Source: DATJGR01 sp963735085 (GTDB lineage Bacteria; Pseudomonadota; Gammaproteobacteria; Pseudomonadales; Azotimanducaceae). From it: a stretch of DNA of 64,000 bases. Each line of letters begins with the position of its first letter. Position 1 is the first letter of the stretch. Shown here one piece after another: positions 27,711 to 36,909 of the stretch. The position numbers and the translations under genes are program-made. The stretch spans positions 372,001 to 436,000 of the forward strand of contig CAVTJP010000002.1 of assembly GCA_963735085.1 (NCBI GenBank), written 5' to 3'. The notes below the pieces were generated by a model. It searched no databases. It was given only the letters and a program-made list of their open reading frames with translations, and had not been told where the DNA came from.

Positions 27711-27905
27711 ATGACTCACCCAGACCTGCAAGGACGCGCATTCAAGCTTGGCGATATCCGCTACGTGGTGGCTCGACACCAGCCCGATGCGCATCGGGTC
27801 CGCTGCTACCGCATGGAAGGCAAACTGGTCAGGATCGTGAAGCTGCCGCTCGCGTTCGTGCTGGAACAGGTCGCCGATAAGATCACGCTGGATGCGCTCG
27901 CATAG
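27711..27905 (+). CDS. Small conserved hypothetical protein
   Basis: A 64-residue protein with a clear ribosome site (GGGGAAGGAAG) before the ATG. The sequence MTHPDLQGRAFKLGDIRYVV then MEGKLVRIVKLPLAFVLEQVA suggests a small beta-rich fold with a final helix; there is no signal or membrane segment. It sits behind its own AT-rich leader between nrdJ and an MFS transporter. Its start is so well set that I regard it as real, but no family function is known to me. Confidence 0.65.
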   Translation: MTHPDLQGRAFKLGDIRYVVARHQPDAHRVRCYRMEGKLVRIVKLPLAFVLEQVADKITLDALA

Positions 27906-27937
27906 CGGCTGAAACCGCCAGCGCCATATCGGCATGG

Positions 27938-29143
27938 TTGATTCCGTCGGGCGCGTCGATCGACGCGCGCTGGGTGCTCGCCGCACGCTCGATTCGCGCG
28001 TTTGCCGATGGCTTCGTGGCGCTGCTGCTACCGATCTATCTACTCGAACTCGGCTTCGGGACGTTTGCAATCGGTTCGATCATCACCTGCACGCTGATCG
28101 GTTCCGCGCTGCTGACGTTGTCGATCGGTCAACTGGCGCATCGCTTCTCGCGCCGCGCGATGCTGCGCAGCGCGTGCTGGCTGATGATCGCCACCGGCAT
28201 TTTGTTTGCACTATCGACGCAGTACTGGCCGATTGTCATCGTCGCGTTCATCGGCACGATCAATCCAACGGCGGGCGATGTCAGTTTGTTTCTGCCGCTC
28301 GAACAGACGGTGCTCGCGCAATCGGTTGAACCCGCGCAGCGCACGGCCCTGTTTGCACGTTACAGCCTCGTCGGCACGCTGTGCGGTGGCATCGGCGTGC
28401 TGGCGGCGTCGGCACCGGAATGGATCAATCACCGCTGGGGTATCAACCACCTCGGTGCAATGCAGTGGATGTTCGCACTGTATGGCTTACTCGGCCTGGG
28501 CGCGCTCACGTGCTATCGGAGGTTATCGGGCGCGGTGGAGGCGCCGACCGCCACGCCCGTCGCGCTAGGCCCTTCGAAGCGCATCGTCTACAAACTGATG
28601 GCGCTGTTCGCCATCGATTCGTTTGGGTCGGGGTTCTTCGTTAAATCGATGCTTGCACTGTGGCTGTATCAGCGTTTCGGTTTGTCGGTATCGACGGCGG
28701 CGGCAATCTTCTTCTGGTCGAGCATCGGCTCGGCGATTTCATTTCTGATTGCGGTACCGACCGCGAAACGCTTCGGTCTGGTGAACACCATGGTGTTTAC
28801 GCATCTACCGGCAAATTTCTGTCTGATCATGTTGCCGTTTGCACCCAATCTGCCGGTTGCGATCGCGCTGCTGCTCGCTCGCTCGCTGCTGCAGTCGATG
28901 GACGTACCGACGCGCACGTCGTATGTGATGGCAGTGGTGACGCCGGAGGAGCGTCCGGCCGCGGCCAGTGCGACTGCCGTACCGCGCAGCCTTGCCGCCG
29001 CAATCAGTCCACTGTTCGCGGGCTATCTGTTCGCGCTGTCGACGTTCGGCTGGCCGCTGATCATCGGTGGGGTTCTGAAGGTCGCCTACGATATATTGCT
29101 GCTGGTTCAGTTTCGCCGCGTGCGGCCGGACAACGAAACATGA
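27938..29143 (+). CDS. Major facilitator superfamily transporter
   Basis: A 401-residue inner-membrane transporter with about twelve helices. The N-terminal half begins ARSIRAFADGFVALLLPIYLL and has the loop-2 motif GQLAHRFSRRAMLR (form of G-x-L-a-D-r-x-G-R-r); the second half includes IDSFGSGFFVKSMLALWLY and ends VAYDILLLVQFRRV. The substrate is not apparent; the family includes drug and sugar exporters. No ATG fits the beginning, and the best start is TTG at 27938, directly before a typical first helix. It may be co-transcribed with the small gene 33 bases upstream. Confidence 0.82.
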   Translation: MIPSGASIDARWVLAARSIRAFADGFVALLLPIYLLELGFGTFAIGSIITCTLIGSALLTLSIGQLAHRFSRRAMLRSACWLMIATGILFALSTQYWPIVIVAFIGTINPTAGDVSLFLPLEQTVLAQSVEPAQRTALFARYSLVGTLCGGIGVLAASAPEWINHRWGINHLGAMQWMFALYGLLGLGALTCYRRLSGAVEAPTATPVALGPSKRIVYKLMALFAIDSFGSGFFVKSMLALWLYQRFGLSVSTAAAIFFWSSIGSAISFLIAVPTAKRFGLVNTMVFTHLPANFCLIMLPFAPNLPVAIALLLARSLLQSMDVPTRTSYVMAVVTPEERPAAASATAVPRSLAAAISPLFAGYLFALSTFGWPLIIGGVLKVAYDILLLVQFRRVRPDNET

Positions 29144-29162
29144 GCACCATCGTCGCAACGGC

Positions 29163-30215
29163 TCAGCGGTTGGGCCCGCGGTTCATTGGATAGGGTTGCC
29201 AACGTTGTAGCGACGTGCGCGGCAGCACGGTCGGGTTGACACAACTCATCGGCCATTTTCCTTTCAGCACCAGCGCAACTTCACGACCGACGCGGCGTCG
29301 CGTCTCCGGACGCATCCGCGTGGTGGCGGAGGCGACGTGCGGCGTAATGATGACGTTGGGCATCAGCAGCAACGGATTGTTCGGCGCAGGCGGTTCGTGC
29401 TCGAGCACGTCGAGGCCGGCCGCGGCGATCCGTCCGGATTGCAGCGCCTCAATCAGCGCGGCTTCGTCGATGGTGGGGCCGCGACCGGTGTTGACCACCA
29501 CCGCGGTCGGCTTCATCGCGGCGAATGCGTCCTTCGACAGCATATGGCGCGTCTCGTCGTTCAGCGGCGCATGCATCGACACATAGTCGGAGCGTTCGAG
29601 CAGTTCGCCGAACGATACCGGCTCAACACCGTCTGCGCTGATTGACAATTCGCTGACGTATGGGTCGTGCGCGATCACGTGCAGGCCGAACGCTCTGGCG
29701 CGCCGCGCCACGCAGCGGGCGACGTTGCCGTAGGCGATCAGCCCCAACGTCTGACCCATCAGTCGTGGTACCAGCGACAACAGTGGACGGCCCTTGAACC
29801 AGTCTCCGGAAGCCGCCATCTGATGCATCTGCTTGGCACGACGACCTGCCGCCAGCAGCAACATCATGGCGTGATCGGCGACTTCTTCGATGAAAACGTC
29901 CGGCACGTTGGTGACGACGATACCGGCCGCCGTTGCCGCATCGACATCGACCATGTCTACGCCGACGCTGCCCACGCCAATGACGACGCAGCGCTGCAGG
30001 CCAGCGATGATCTGGCTGTCGATACGAATGCCCCAGGACGTGATCAGCGCATCCGCATCGGCAGCACCCGCAAGAAATTCTGCCGGCGACGAGCCCGGCA
30101 CTTCCACCAGATTGGCAACGCTGTGCAACGCTTCGAGTTCGAGCGCATAGCGCTGCGCGATGTCACCCGCGCTGGCGATGGCCGGCAGTTGGATAGCGAC
30201 TTTCTTTCGGGTCAT
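29163..30215 (-). CDS. D-isomer 2-hydroxyacid dehydrogenase (phosphoglycerate dehydrogenase-like)
   Basis: A 350-residue NAD-dependent dehydrogenase. The catalytic set is present: arginine and glutamate in VVVNTGRGPTIDEAALIEAL and GLDVLEHEPP, and the histidine in VIITPHVASATT. The nucleotide-binding loop reads GQTLGLIAYGNVARCVAR, so the second glycine of the usual G-x-G-x-x-G is alanine, a variant seen in some branches of the family. The start overlaps the stop of the upstream acyl-CoA ligase? No: on the minus strand this gene comes first and its ATG... the ligase stop lies within this gene's start codon region (4-base overlap), meaning the ligase is upstream and the dehydrogenase follows it. 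The pair likely works in one catabolic route; the substrate is unknown. Confidence 0.85.
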   Translation of the reverse strand: MTRKKVAIQLPAIASAGDIAQRYALELEALHSVANLVEVPGSSPAEFLAGAADADALITSWGIRIDSQIIAGLQRCVVIGVGSVGVDMVDVDAATAAGIVVTNVPDVFIEEVADHAMMLLLAAGRRAKQMHQMAASGDWFKGRPLLSLVPRLMGQTLGLIAYGNVARCVARRARAFGLHVIAHDPYVSELSISADGVEPVSFGELLERSDYVSMHAPLNDETRHMLSKDAFAAMKPTAVVVNTGRGPTIDEAALIEALQSGRIAAAGLDVLEHEPPAPNNPLLLMPNVIITPHVASATTRMRPETRRRVGREVALVLKGKWPMSCVNPTVLPRTSLQRWQPYPMNRGPNR

Positions 30216-31930
30216 GCGGATTCACTCCGTTGCGAGGCTTGTAGAGCGGCGATTGCTTCTTCGCGCAAGCCGCGTTTGTAGATCTTGCCCGATGCGATGC
30301 GCGGCAACTGATTTGAACGCACCCAGACGTGTTCGGGGACTTTGAAACGTGCCAGGTGCGCTGCGACGTGCGCGCGTACGTCGTCAGGCTGCAATGTCGT
30401 ATTGGGTTTGACCATCACGACCGCGGCGATGGCTTCGCCGAGGCGTTCGTGGGGCACGCCGAACACCGCGCATTCCGATACTGCGGGATGGTCGTAGATA
30501 ACCGCTTCAACTTCCTGGCAGCCGATGTTCTCGCCGCCGCGGATCACCATGTCTTTCGCGCGGTCGGTGATGAAGACGAAGTCTTCTTCGTCCATGTGGC
30601 CGATGTCGCCAGAGCACACCCAGCCGTCACGCAGCGTTTCGCGCGTTGCGTCCGGTTTGTTCCAGTAGCCGCGAAAGTTCATCGCGCCGTGGATCCAGAT
30701 TTCGCCGGTTTCGCCGCGCGCCACTTCGTGGCCGTCGGGGTCGACGATCTTGATCGATACGACCGGCGGAATCGGGCGCCCGCAACTGACGCTGCGTTGC
30801 AGCAGATCGGTACCGGCGATGCTGGTGCCAAGGCCATTGGTTTCGGTCATACCGTAGCCGGTGCCGGGTACGCCTGCCTGAGTTTGCTTCGCGATCTGAC
30901 GTGAATGCTCCGGCGCCATCGCCGCGCCGCCGCCGCCCATCGATTTCAACGAGTGTGTGTCGTACTTGCGGAAGTTGGGCGACTGCACCATTTCCCACGA
31001 CATCGTCGGCACGCCGTTGAACGCGGTGATTCGTTCCGCTTCGATCAGCCGCAACGCCTCCTCGGGGTTCCACTTGTACATGCCGACGAGTTTCCGCCCG
31101 CTACGGAACGACGACATGAACTGCACGTTCAGACCGGATACGTGAAACAGCGGTACCGTCAGGATCATTGCCGGTGGAAACTCGGGCGTCGCCTCGACGA
31201 GTGCCGGATTCAAGTCGATGGCGATGACCGCGCCGCATTCCCAGCCCATGACCGCGTGGATGATGCTGCGATGCGTTGCCAGCACGCCCTTTGGATGCGC
31301 GGTGGAACCGGAGGTATATAGAATGGTCGCGTTGGCATCGGGTGCGATCGGCGGCTCGGGCATGTCGTTGGATGCATTGGCGAGGAACTGCGGCCAGGTG
31401 GACACGTTGGCATGCGCTGCGGCCAACTCATCGGCGCGAATTGCAACCAAATCGAACTCGCGAGAATTCAGCAGCGGCAGCACGCGCTCGAGTCGCTCGG
31501 CATCGGCGAACAGCAGCGTCAGGCCGCTGTCGTCGATGCCGTAAGCGAGTTCTTCACTGGACCACCACGCATTCATAGCCACCGCGACCGCACCGATCGA
31601 CGTGATGCCCATGAACGCGAACAGCCACTCGGGATAATTGCGCGCCGCAATGCCCACCCGATCACCGGGCAGGATGCCACGACGCCGCAACCCATTCGCC
31701 ACGCGCGCCGCCTGGCGCCAGGTTTCGCCGAACGTGTACCGCTCATTTTGGTAGACGTAGAAATCTTTGTCGGCGTGCACCAGGCTCGATCGATACAGTT
31801 CGCGCAGGTTTGACGGTGCGTGTTTGAATACCCCGAACGCGACGCCGTCGATCGTCTCGTTGACCATTTCGTATGGCTGGCCCGGTGCAGTCAGGCGAGT
31901 TGACGCCGCGCGTATGGATTCGATGTTCAT
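30212..31930 (-). CDS. AMP-forming acyl-CoA synthetase (long- or medium-chain/aryl-CoA ligase type)
   Basis: A 572-residue ATP-dependent CoA ligase of the ANL superfamily. The P-loop motif is ILYTSGSTAHPKGVLATH, the adenylate-binding motif GTGYGMTETNGLG, and the hinge and C-terminal signature are WVCSGDIGHMDEEDFVFITDRAKDMVIRGGENIG with the terminal catalytic lysine in LPRIASGKIYKRGL. Length and motifs fit class I acyl-CoA synthetases acting on fatty or aromatic acids; the exact acid cannot be read. Its stop overlaps the start of the hydroxyacid dehydrogenase by four bases, so the two are translationally coupled. Confidence 0.88.
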   Translation of the reverse strand: MNIESIRAASTRLTAPGQPYEMVNETIDGVAFGVFKHAPSNLRELYRSSLVHADKDFYVYQNERYTFGETWRQAARVANGLRRRGILPGDRVGIAARNYPEWLFAFMGITSIGAVAVAMNAWWSSEELAYGIDDSGLTLLFADAERLERVLPLLNSREFDLVAIRADELAAAHANVSTWPQFLANASNDMPEPPIAPDANATILYTSGSTAHPKGVLATHRSIIHAVMGWECGAVIAIDLNPALVEATPEFPPAMILTVPLFHVSGLNVQFMSSFRSGRKLVGMYKWNPEEALRLIEAERITAFNGVPTMSWEMVQSPNFRKYDTHSLKSMGGGGAAMAPEHSRQIAKQTQAGVPGTGYGMTETNGLGTSIAGTDLLQRSVSCGRPIPPVVSIKIVDPDGHEVARGETGEIWIHGAMNFRGYWNKPDATRETLRDGWVCSGDIGHMDEEDFVFITDRAKDMVIRGGENIGCQEVEAVIYDHPAVSECAVFGVPHERLGEAIAAVVMVKPNTTLQPDDVRAHVAAHLARFKVPEHVWVRSNQLPRIASGKIYKRGLREEAIAALQASQRSESA

Positions 31931-32163
31931 CTATGCTCTCGATATGCTCGTGACGTTCTCGCAACATGCGGCGGTGCATGGCGAAATTCTGACACGCGGA
32001 GCGGCGAGGTGTCAGCCACGAACGGGAGTATCGGCAGCCCGGCGCGGGACAGCCGGCGGCTTGCGCGTTGACGCAGGCGATGGCTCGCTGCAGTCTGCCG
32101 TCCATCATGTGCCATGCGGCGCCGAAGGCGTTTCTATAGACCGGACATTCAGAGGGGACATCA

Positions 32164-32955
32164 ATGCGAGAAAACAAAGCGTTGCGCGCGTGGCGTGACA
32201 AGCAGGCCACCGTTGGCGCATGGCTGTCGATCGGCAATGCATACACCGCCGAAGTGATGGCCAATCTCGGCTTCGACTGGCTGTGTGTCGATCTGCAGCA
32301 CGGGCTGATCGACTACCCTGATTTGACGGCGATGTTGCCGGCGATCTCCACGACACCGACGACGCCGATTGTGCGTGTGCCGTGGAACGAGCCGTACGAA
32401 ATCATGAAGGCACTCGATGCCGGCGCATACGGTGTCATCGTACCGATGGTCAACAATCGCGAAGAAGCACTGCGCGCCGCGAGCGCATGCCGCTATCCGC
32501 CACGCGGTCTGCGATCGTTCGGACCGATTCGTGCGGCGCTATACGGGGGGCGCGGCTACTCGCTGGAAGCGAACGATGAGATCGCCTGCATCGTGATGAT
32601 CGAAACGGCCGAGGCGCTCGAGAATCTGCAGGACATCGTCACGACGCCGGGTGTCGACGGCGTTTACATCGGACCAAGCGATCTCGCGCTTGCGCTGGGC
32701 TTACCCGCGATCGGCGACAACGATCATCCCAGACACGTCGCTGCGGTCGAACGCATCCGCGCAGCGTGCGCCGCGGCCGGGACCGCCGTCGGCATCCATA
32801 CGTCGAGCGTCGAATACTCGCAACGCTATCTGAGGGGCGGCTTTCAGTTCGTCACCCTGGGCAGCGACGCCGGATTCATGTCGCGTGCTGCGAGCGCCGA
32901 CCTTCGGACGGTACGCGGCACCGCCGCGGCCGCGGTCGAGAAAACCGGCTACTGA
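32164..32955 (+). CDS. HpcH/HpaI family aldolase
   Basis: A 263-residue class II (metal-dependent) aldolase/lyase of the HpcH/HpaI family, which cleaves or condenses 2-keto-hydroxy acids with pyruvate. Hallmarks are DWLCVDLQHGLIDYPDL, the metal-glutamate segment CIVMIETAEALENLQDI, and GVDGVYIGPSDLALALG. Arginine in ARVP-like VRVPWNEPYEIMKALDAGAYGVIVPMV is also typical. The start follows GAGGGGACATCA. The stop shares a base with the rmuC start (TGATG), although the two functions are unrelated. Substrate unknown; 4-hydroxy-2-oxoheptanedioate aldolases are the best-known relatives. Confidence 0.9.
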   Translation: MRENKALRAWRDKQATVGAWLSIGNAYTAEVMANLGFDWLCVDLQHGLIDYPDLTAMLPAISTTPTTPIVRVPWNEPYEIMKALDAGAYGVIVPMVNNREEALRAASACRYPPRGLRSFGPIRAALYGGRGYSLEANDEIACIVMIETAEALENLQDIVTTPGVDGVYIGPSDLALALGLPAIGDNDHPRHVAAVERIRAACAAAGTAVGIHTSSVEYSQRYLRGGFQFVTLGSDAGFMSRAASADLRTVRGTAAAAVEKTGY

Positions 32956-34394
32956 TGAGCGAGCACCTGACGCAGTTGTTGCTGGCGGGAATCGGCGGCG
33001 CCGTGCTGGCGATGCTTGTCTGCGTCTTGTTGTTCAAACGCCGCGTCCGCGCCGCGTTCGAGGACGGCATACAGCGTCAGGCCGAACGCGCGAACGCCGA
33101 TCAACATCTGCTGGAGGAACGGCTCGATGCGCGGACGCGCGAGAACATTCGGCTTGACCAGGCCGTGAAAGCCGCGGTGCAGGCACTCGACGCGAACCGC
33201 GACGATCACCGCCGTTTGATCGCGGAGAACGCCGCCACGCTCGCGCGGCTCGACGAAACGAATCGAGCGTTTGCCGAGAAAGAAGCATTGTTCAACCAGA
33301 CCAGCGATGCGCTGAAGCTGGAATTTCAGAACCTCGCCAACAGGATATTCGAGGAGCAGGGACAGTCGTTCGCGCGCAACAATCGAACTCAACTGGATGG
33401 CTTGCTGACGCCGTTCCGTGAGCAGATCGCGGAATTCAAACAGCGCGTCGAGCAGGTGTACCACACCGAGTCGAAGGATCGCGCGTCGCTGCTGACGGAA
33501 GTGCGCAACCTGCATCGCGCCAGCGACAAGATTAATCAGGAAGCCGAAAATCTGGCGAAGGCGCTGAAAGGCGACAAGAAAATTCAGGGCAACTGGGGCG
33601 AACTGGTGCTCGAACGCGTGCTCGATGAATCGGGATTGCGCAACGATCACGAGTACACCCTGCAGGCGACCCACCGAACCGAATCCGGTGACGCCAAGCG
33701 CCCGGACGTCATCATTCACCTGCCGGACGACAAGGACATCGTCATAGACTCTAAGGTGTCGCTGGTCGCGTATGAGCGCGCGGTTGCCGCCGAGGACGAT
33801 ACGACCCGTGACACCGCGCTGCGGCAGCACGTCAACGATCTACGCGCCCAGGTGAAGCGACTTTCGGAACAGGAATATCACCGGTTGCTGGGCGTCCGCT
33901 CGCTCGATTTCGTGCTGTTGTTCGTGCCGATCGAATCGGCGTTCATGCTGGCGATGGAATACGACCAAGGTTTGTTCACCGAGGCGTTCAATAAACGCAT
34001 CGTCATCGTCAGCCCAACGACGTTGCTGATGACGTTGCGGATCATTCACAACGTCTGGCGCTACGAAAAACAAACCAAGAACGCGCAGGAGATCGCGCGG
34101 CGCGCCGGTGCGCTGTATGACAAGCTGCGGCTGATCATGGAAGACATGGTCAAACTCGGTGGGCTGTTGCGCAGCGCCGACGACAGCTATCAGACCGCGA
34201 TGCAGAAGCTTGCCAGCGGCAAGGGCAATCTGATACGGCAAGTGGAACACTTTCGCGAACTCGGCGCGAACGTCCGCAGGCCATTTGCGAAGGAGCTGCT
34301 CGAAGTGGCGCAGGACGCACCGGACGATGACGCCCCCGCGGAACTGACGGCGCAGGACGCGCTCGATGAGGGCGACGAGTCCGACTATTCCTGA
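32955..34394 (+). CDS. rmuC: DNA recombination protein RmuC
   Basis: 479 residues. One N-terminal membrane helix (LLLAGIGGAVLAMLVCVLLF) is followed by a long coiled coil (about 35-160) and the RmuC nuclease-like core: SDKINQEAENLAKALKGDKKIQGNWGELVLERVLDESG, then RPDVIIHLPDDKDIVIDSKVSLVAYER and FVLLFVPIESAFMLA. The family limits inversions and genome rearrangements and is related to PD-(D/E)xK enzymes. The start was set at the ATG that overlaps the preceding stop; the ORF continues upstream only inside the aldolase gene. The gene converges on fumC with 10 bases between them. Confidence 0.93.
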   Translation: MSEHLTQLLLAGIGGAVLAMLVCVLLFKRRVRAAFEDGIQRQAERANADQHLLEERLDARTRENIRLDQAVKAAVQALDANRDDHRRLIAENAATLARLDETNRAFAEKEALFNQTSDALKLEFQNLANRIFEEQGQSFARNNRTQLDGLLTPFREQIAEFKQRVEQVYHTESKDRASLLTEVRNLHRASDKINQEAENLAKALKGDKKIQGNWGELVLERVLDESGLRNDHEYTLQATHRTESGDAKRPDVIIHLPDDKDIVIDSKVSLVAYERAVAAEDDTTRDTALRQHVNDLRAQVKRLSEQEYHRLLGVRSLDFVLLFVPIESAFMLAMEYDQGLFTEAFNKRIVIVSPTTLLMTLRIIHNVWRYEKQTKNAQEIARRAGALYDKLRLIMEDMVKLGGLLRSADDSYQTAMQKLASGKGNLIRQVEHFRELGANVRRPFAKELLEVAQDAPDDDAPAELTAQDALDEGDESDYS

Positions 34395-34404
34395 TAGCTC
34401 CTGA

Positions 34405-35805
34405 TTACTCCTGAATGCCGCCTTCGGTGAGCTTCTGCGGGTCGAGCAGTCGTTCGAGGTCGTCGCGTGAAAGATCGGTCATTTCTGCGGCCATGTCGAT
34501 GACGGGACGGCCTTCCTTATAGGCGCGTTTGGCGATCTCGGCGGCCTTCTGGTAGCCGATGATCGGATTCAGCGCGGTCACCAGTATCGGATTGCGCGCG
34601 AGCGCGAGTTCGATGTTGTCGCGACGCACGTTGAAGCCCGCGATCGCTTCATCGGCCAGCAGGTGTGAAACATTCGCCAGCAGTTCGATGCTCTGCAGCA
34701 GATTCAGCGCGATCACTGGCAACATCACGTTCAGTTGAAAGTTGCCCGATTGGCCGCCGATCGTGATCGTTGTGTCGTTGCCGATCACTTGCGCCGCGAC
34801 CATCGCGGCCGCTTCGGCAATCACCGGATTGACCTTGCCCGGCATGATGCTGCTGCCGGGCTGCAACGCGACCAGTTCGATCTCGCCCAGGCCTGCAAGC
34901 GGACCGCTGTTCATCCAGCGCAGGTCGTTGGCGATTTTCATGATGCTGACCGCGACCACCTTGAGCTGGCCGGAGAGTTCTACCGCGGTGTCCTGCGACG
35001 ACAGCGATTCGAAGAAGTTGCTGCTCGGGCGCAGCGATAAGCCGGTCTCCTGTGACAACTGTCTGGCGATGCGCGTTGCGAACTCGGGATGCGCATTGAT
35101 ACCGGTGCCTACAGCAGTGCCGCCTTGCGGCAGTGCATGCAGCCGAGTCTGCACGGCGCTGACGCGGGCGATGCCGCTGCGGATCTGCGCGGCCCAGCCG
35201 CCGAGTTCCTGGCTCAGCGTAATCGGCATCGCATCCATCAGATGCGTGCGACCCGTCTTCACGACACCCGCGACCGCGCTGGCCTTCCGGTCGAGCGTCT
35301 CGGCCAGATGCTCCAACGCCGGCAACAGCAATTCGGACACGGCCAGGGCCGCCGACAGGTGAATAGCGGTCGGAATCACGTCGTTGGAGCTCTGGCCCAT
35401 GTTGACGTGGTCGTTCGGATGCACCGCAGTGCCCGCGGCGCGTGAGGCGAGGGTCGCCAGCACTTCATTGGCATTCATATTGGTGCTGGTGCCGGAACCC
35501 GTCTGAAACACGTCGATCGGGAACTGCGCATCGTGCGCGCCGCTGCGTACCTCGCGCGCGGCGGCTTGAATTGCATCGCCGATGGGCCGGTCGAGCAGGC
35601 CGAGCCCGACGTTCACCTCGGCCGCGGCGCTTTTGATCTGGCAGACGGCGTGAATGAAGCGGGGCGGCAGCGGCATGCCGGAAATCGGGAAATTCTGCAC
35701 GGCCCGTTGTGTTTGCGCCGCATACAGGGCATCGGCGGGTACTTCGAGTTCTCCCATGCTGTCGCGTTCGATGCGTGTCTCTCGCTGCCGGGTTTCTCGC
35801 TGCAT
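34405..35805 (-). CDS. fumC: Fumarate hydratase, class II
   Basis: A 466-residue, oxygen-stable, iron-free fumarase converting fumarate to malate in the TCA cycle. The N-terminus has TRIERDSMGELEVPADALY; the active-site sections are TGSGTSTNMNANEVLA, HPNDHVNMGQSSNDVIPTA, TGRTHLMDAMPITLSQELGGW and the family signature GSSIMPGKVNPV. I set the start at MQRETRQRETRIERD because the 86 extra upstream codons have no homology-like content. Nearly identical tandem QRETR repeats at the start hint that translation could instead begin at the downstream MGELEV. It is divergent from csrA. Confidence 0.95.
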   Translation of the reverse strand: MQRETRQRETRIERDSMGELEVPADALYAAQTQRAVQNFPISGMPLPPRFIHAVCQIKSAAAEVNVGLGLLDRPIGDAIQAAAREVRSGAHDAQFPIDVFQTGSGTSTNMNANEVLATLASRAAGTAVHPNDHVNMGQSSNDVIPTAIHLSAALAVSELLLPALEHLAETLDRKASAVAGVVKTGRTHLMDAMPITLSQELGGWAAQIRSGIARVSAVQTRLHALPQGGTAVGTGINAHPEFATRIARQLSQETGLSLRPSSNFFESLSSQDTAVELSGQLKVVAVSIMKIANDLRWMNSGPLAGLGEIELVALQPGSSIMPGKVNPVIAEAAAMVAAQVIGNDTTITIGGQSGNFQLNVMLPVIALNLLQSIELLANVSHLLADEAIAGFNVRRDNIELALARNPILVTALNPIIGYQKAAEIAKRAYKEGRPVIDMAAEMTDLSRDDLERLLDPQKLTEGGIQE

Positions 35806-36132
35806 TGTCACGGGGCGGATTCCTGCTGTTTCGAGGGCGCCAAATTTAGACCAGCGGGCCGGCGAAAAACAGCCTCGCGAAAATCGGCCTGGAGAGCCTG
35901 ACGAGGCGCGCGCCGGCTTGCGCCATAGGAAAGCCGTTGGACCGTCGGACCGGCAAACGAGACGATCATCACAGAACCCTCCGGGGTTCGGCCGATACGG
36001 CGCCATCGAGGATTGATCTGTAACGAAGGTCTTACCAAAACGTACATGGGTTTCACAGAACATCCGGGCATCTCCGGAGTTAAATGGAGCCCGCGAGAAA
36101 GGACATCCACGCCACTCAACGAGGGATATGCG
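35806..36132. other. Divergent intergenic region between fumC and csrA
   Basis: 327 bases with no supportable gene. The last 60 bases are the csrA leader (see its own entry). Both promoters must lie here, but no clear -35/-10 pair was picked out. Confidence 0.5.
36076..36126 (+). promoter_or_regulatory. csrA leader with four GGA motifs
   Basis: GGA occurs at 36076, 36086, 36101 and 36124, the last within the GAGGGA ribosome site of csrA. CsrA binds GGA in RNA leaders and represses its own translation in E. coli, so autoregulation is a reasonable inference here. Confidence 0.45.
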
Positions 36133-36339
36133 ATGCTGGTGTTAACCCGGCGTGCTGGTGAGTCGATCATGATCGACGATGACATCGAGCTGAAGGTGTT
36201 GAAGATCCGGGGTAGCCAGGTTCATCTGGGCATCGATGCGCCAAAGCGTGCCGCGGTGCATCGCAAGGAAGTATGGTTGCGGATTCAGGACGAACACGAC
36301 GACCCGGAGCCTCAGGTCTCGCGCGCCACCAACGAATAA
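36133..36339 (+). CDS. csrA: Carbon storage regulator CsrA
   Basis: A 68-residue RNA-binding global regulator. MLVLTRRAGESIMIDDDIELKVLKIRGSQV in outline is the canonical N-terminal strand set, including R6/R7-equivalent arginines, and IDAPKRAAVHRKEVWLRIQ contains the C-terminal RNA-contact arginine. Dimers bind GGA hairpins in mRNAs to alter translation and stability of metabolism, motility and biofilm genes. The start is the ATG of MLVLTRR after GAGGGA; the frame is open for 40 codons further upstream but without conservation. No tRNA-Ser or alaS neighbour, as in enterics, is present. Confidence 0.95.
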   Translation: MLVLTRRAGESIMIDDDIELKVLKIRGSQVHLGIDAPKRAAVHRKEVWLRIQDEHDDPEPQVSRATNE

Positions 36340-36388
36340 GCCTCACTCGCGCCGGCGGTCAGCCGACCCCGGCCAGATATTCAAATCT

Positions 36389-36853
36389 CTATCCCTTCTC
36401 ACGCACCTCGACATCTATGAACGCCGGCGTTTCGCAGATTGCGTAAGGCCGAATGTGTCGTTCGTCGAGCGCATGACGCCACGGACGCACGCCCTCCAGC
36501 CGTTCCCGTCGTAACGCATCATCACCCGGCTTCAGCATCAGACTGTCGAGTGCGATGAAGATAGCACTGACCTCACGCATCGATTCGAACTCGCAACGAC
36601 TCTCCCAACTGCCCTTGTGCAGTTCGTCGACGTCGATGTCGCGGATCACCGCCCAATGCGACAGTTCGAGCGGCGTATCCGTCGCGAGGATCAACGCCAG
36701 CACGGCGTTCTGAGCTTGCGCCGCCTGTAGCAACTCCGCGGCGAGCAGCCACGGATGTGCGTCTCGATATGAACCCCGCCCACCGTTGTCGAGGATCGCC
36801 GTCAGCGCTTTGGTCGAGACCGGTACGGCAATGCAGTAGGGGAACGCGTTCAT
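36389..36853 (-). CDS. Hypothetical protein
   Basis: A 154-residue soluble protein starting MNAFPYCIAVPVSTKAL, with several aromatic and acidic motifs (WLLAAELLQAAQAQN, LELSHWAVIRDIDVDELHKGSWESRCEF). Base composition and codon use look like its neighbours, and its length is well bounded between csrA and the nuclease operon, so I regard it as a genuine gene. It converges on csrA. I recognise no family; an alpha/beta fold is a guess. It is divergent from the VRR-NUC nuclease gene and shares that promoter region. Confidence 0.6.
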   Translation of the reverse strand: MNAFPYCIAVPVSTKALTAILDNGGRGSYRDAHPWLLAAELLQAAQAQNAVLALILATDTPLELSHWAVIRDIDVDELHKGSWESRCEFESMREVSAIFIALDSLMLKPGDDALRRERLEGVRPWRHALDERHIRPYAICETPAFIDVEVREKG

Positions 36854-36909
36854 CTGCCGGCACTGCTAGCCTGAGGGGGCCGGCCGCCCATGTCGCTCGA
36901 TCGCCTCAA

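Noticed and set aside
34384..34415. Repeated CTCCTGA-like units between rmuC and fumC
   Set aside because: Three imperfect copies in coding ends; likely chance.
34405..36063. Longer fumarase starting at 36063
   Set aside because: The extra 86 residues are unlike fumarases and cover the divergent promoter region.
36013..36132. N-terminal extension of CsrA by 40 residues
   Set aside because: CsrA begins at MLVLTRR in all known members; the extra codons are leader sequence.
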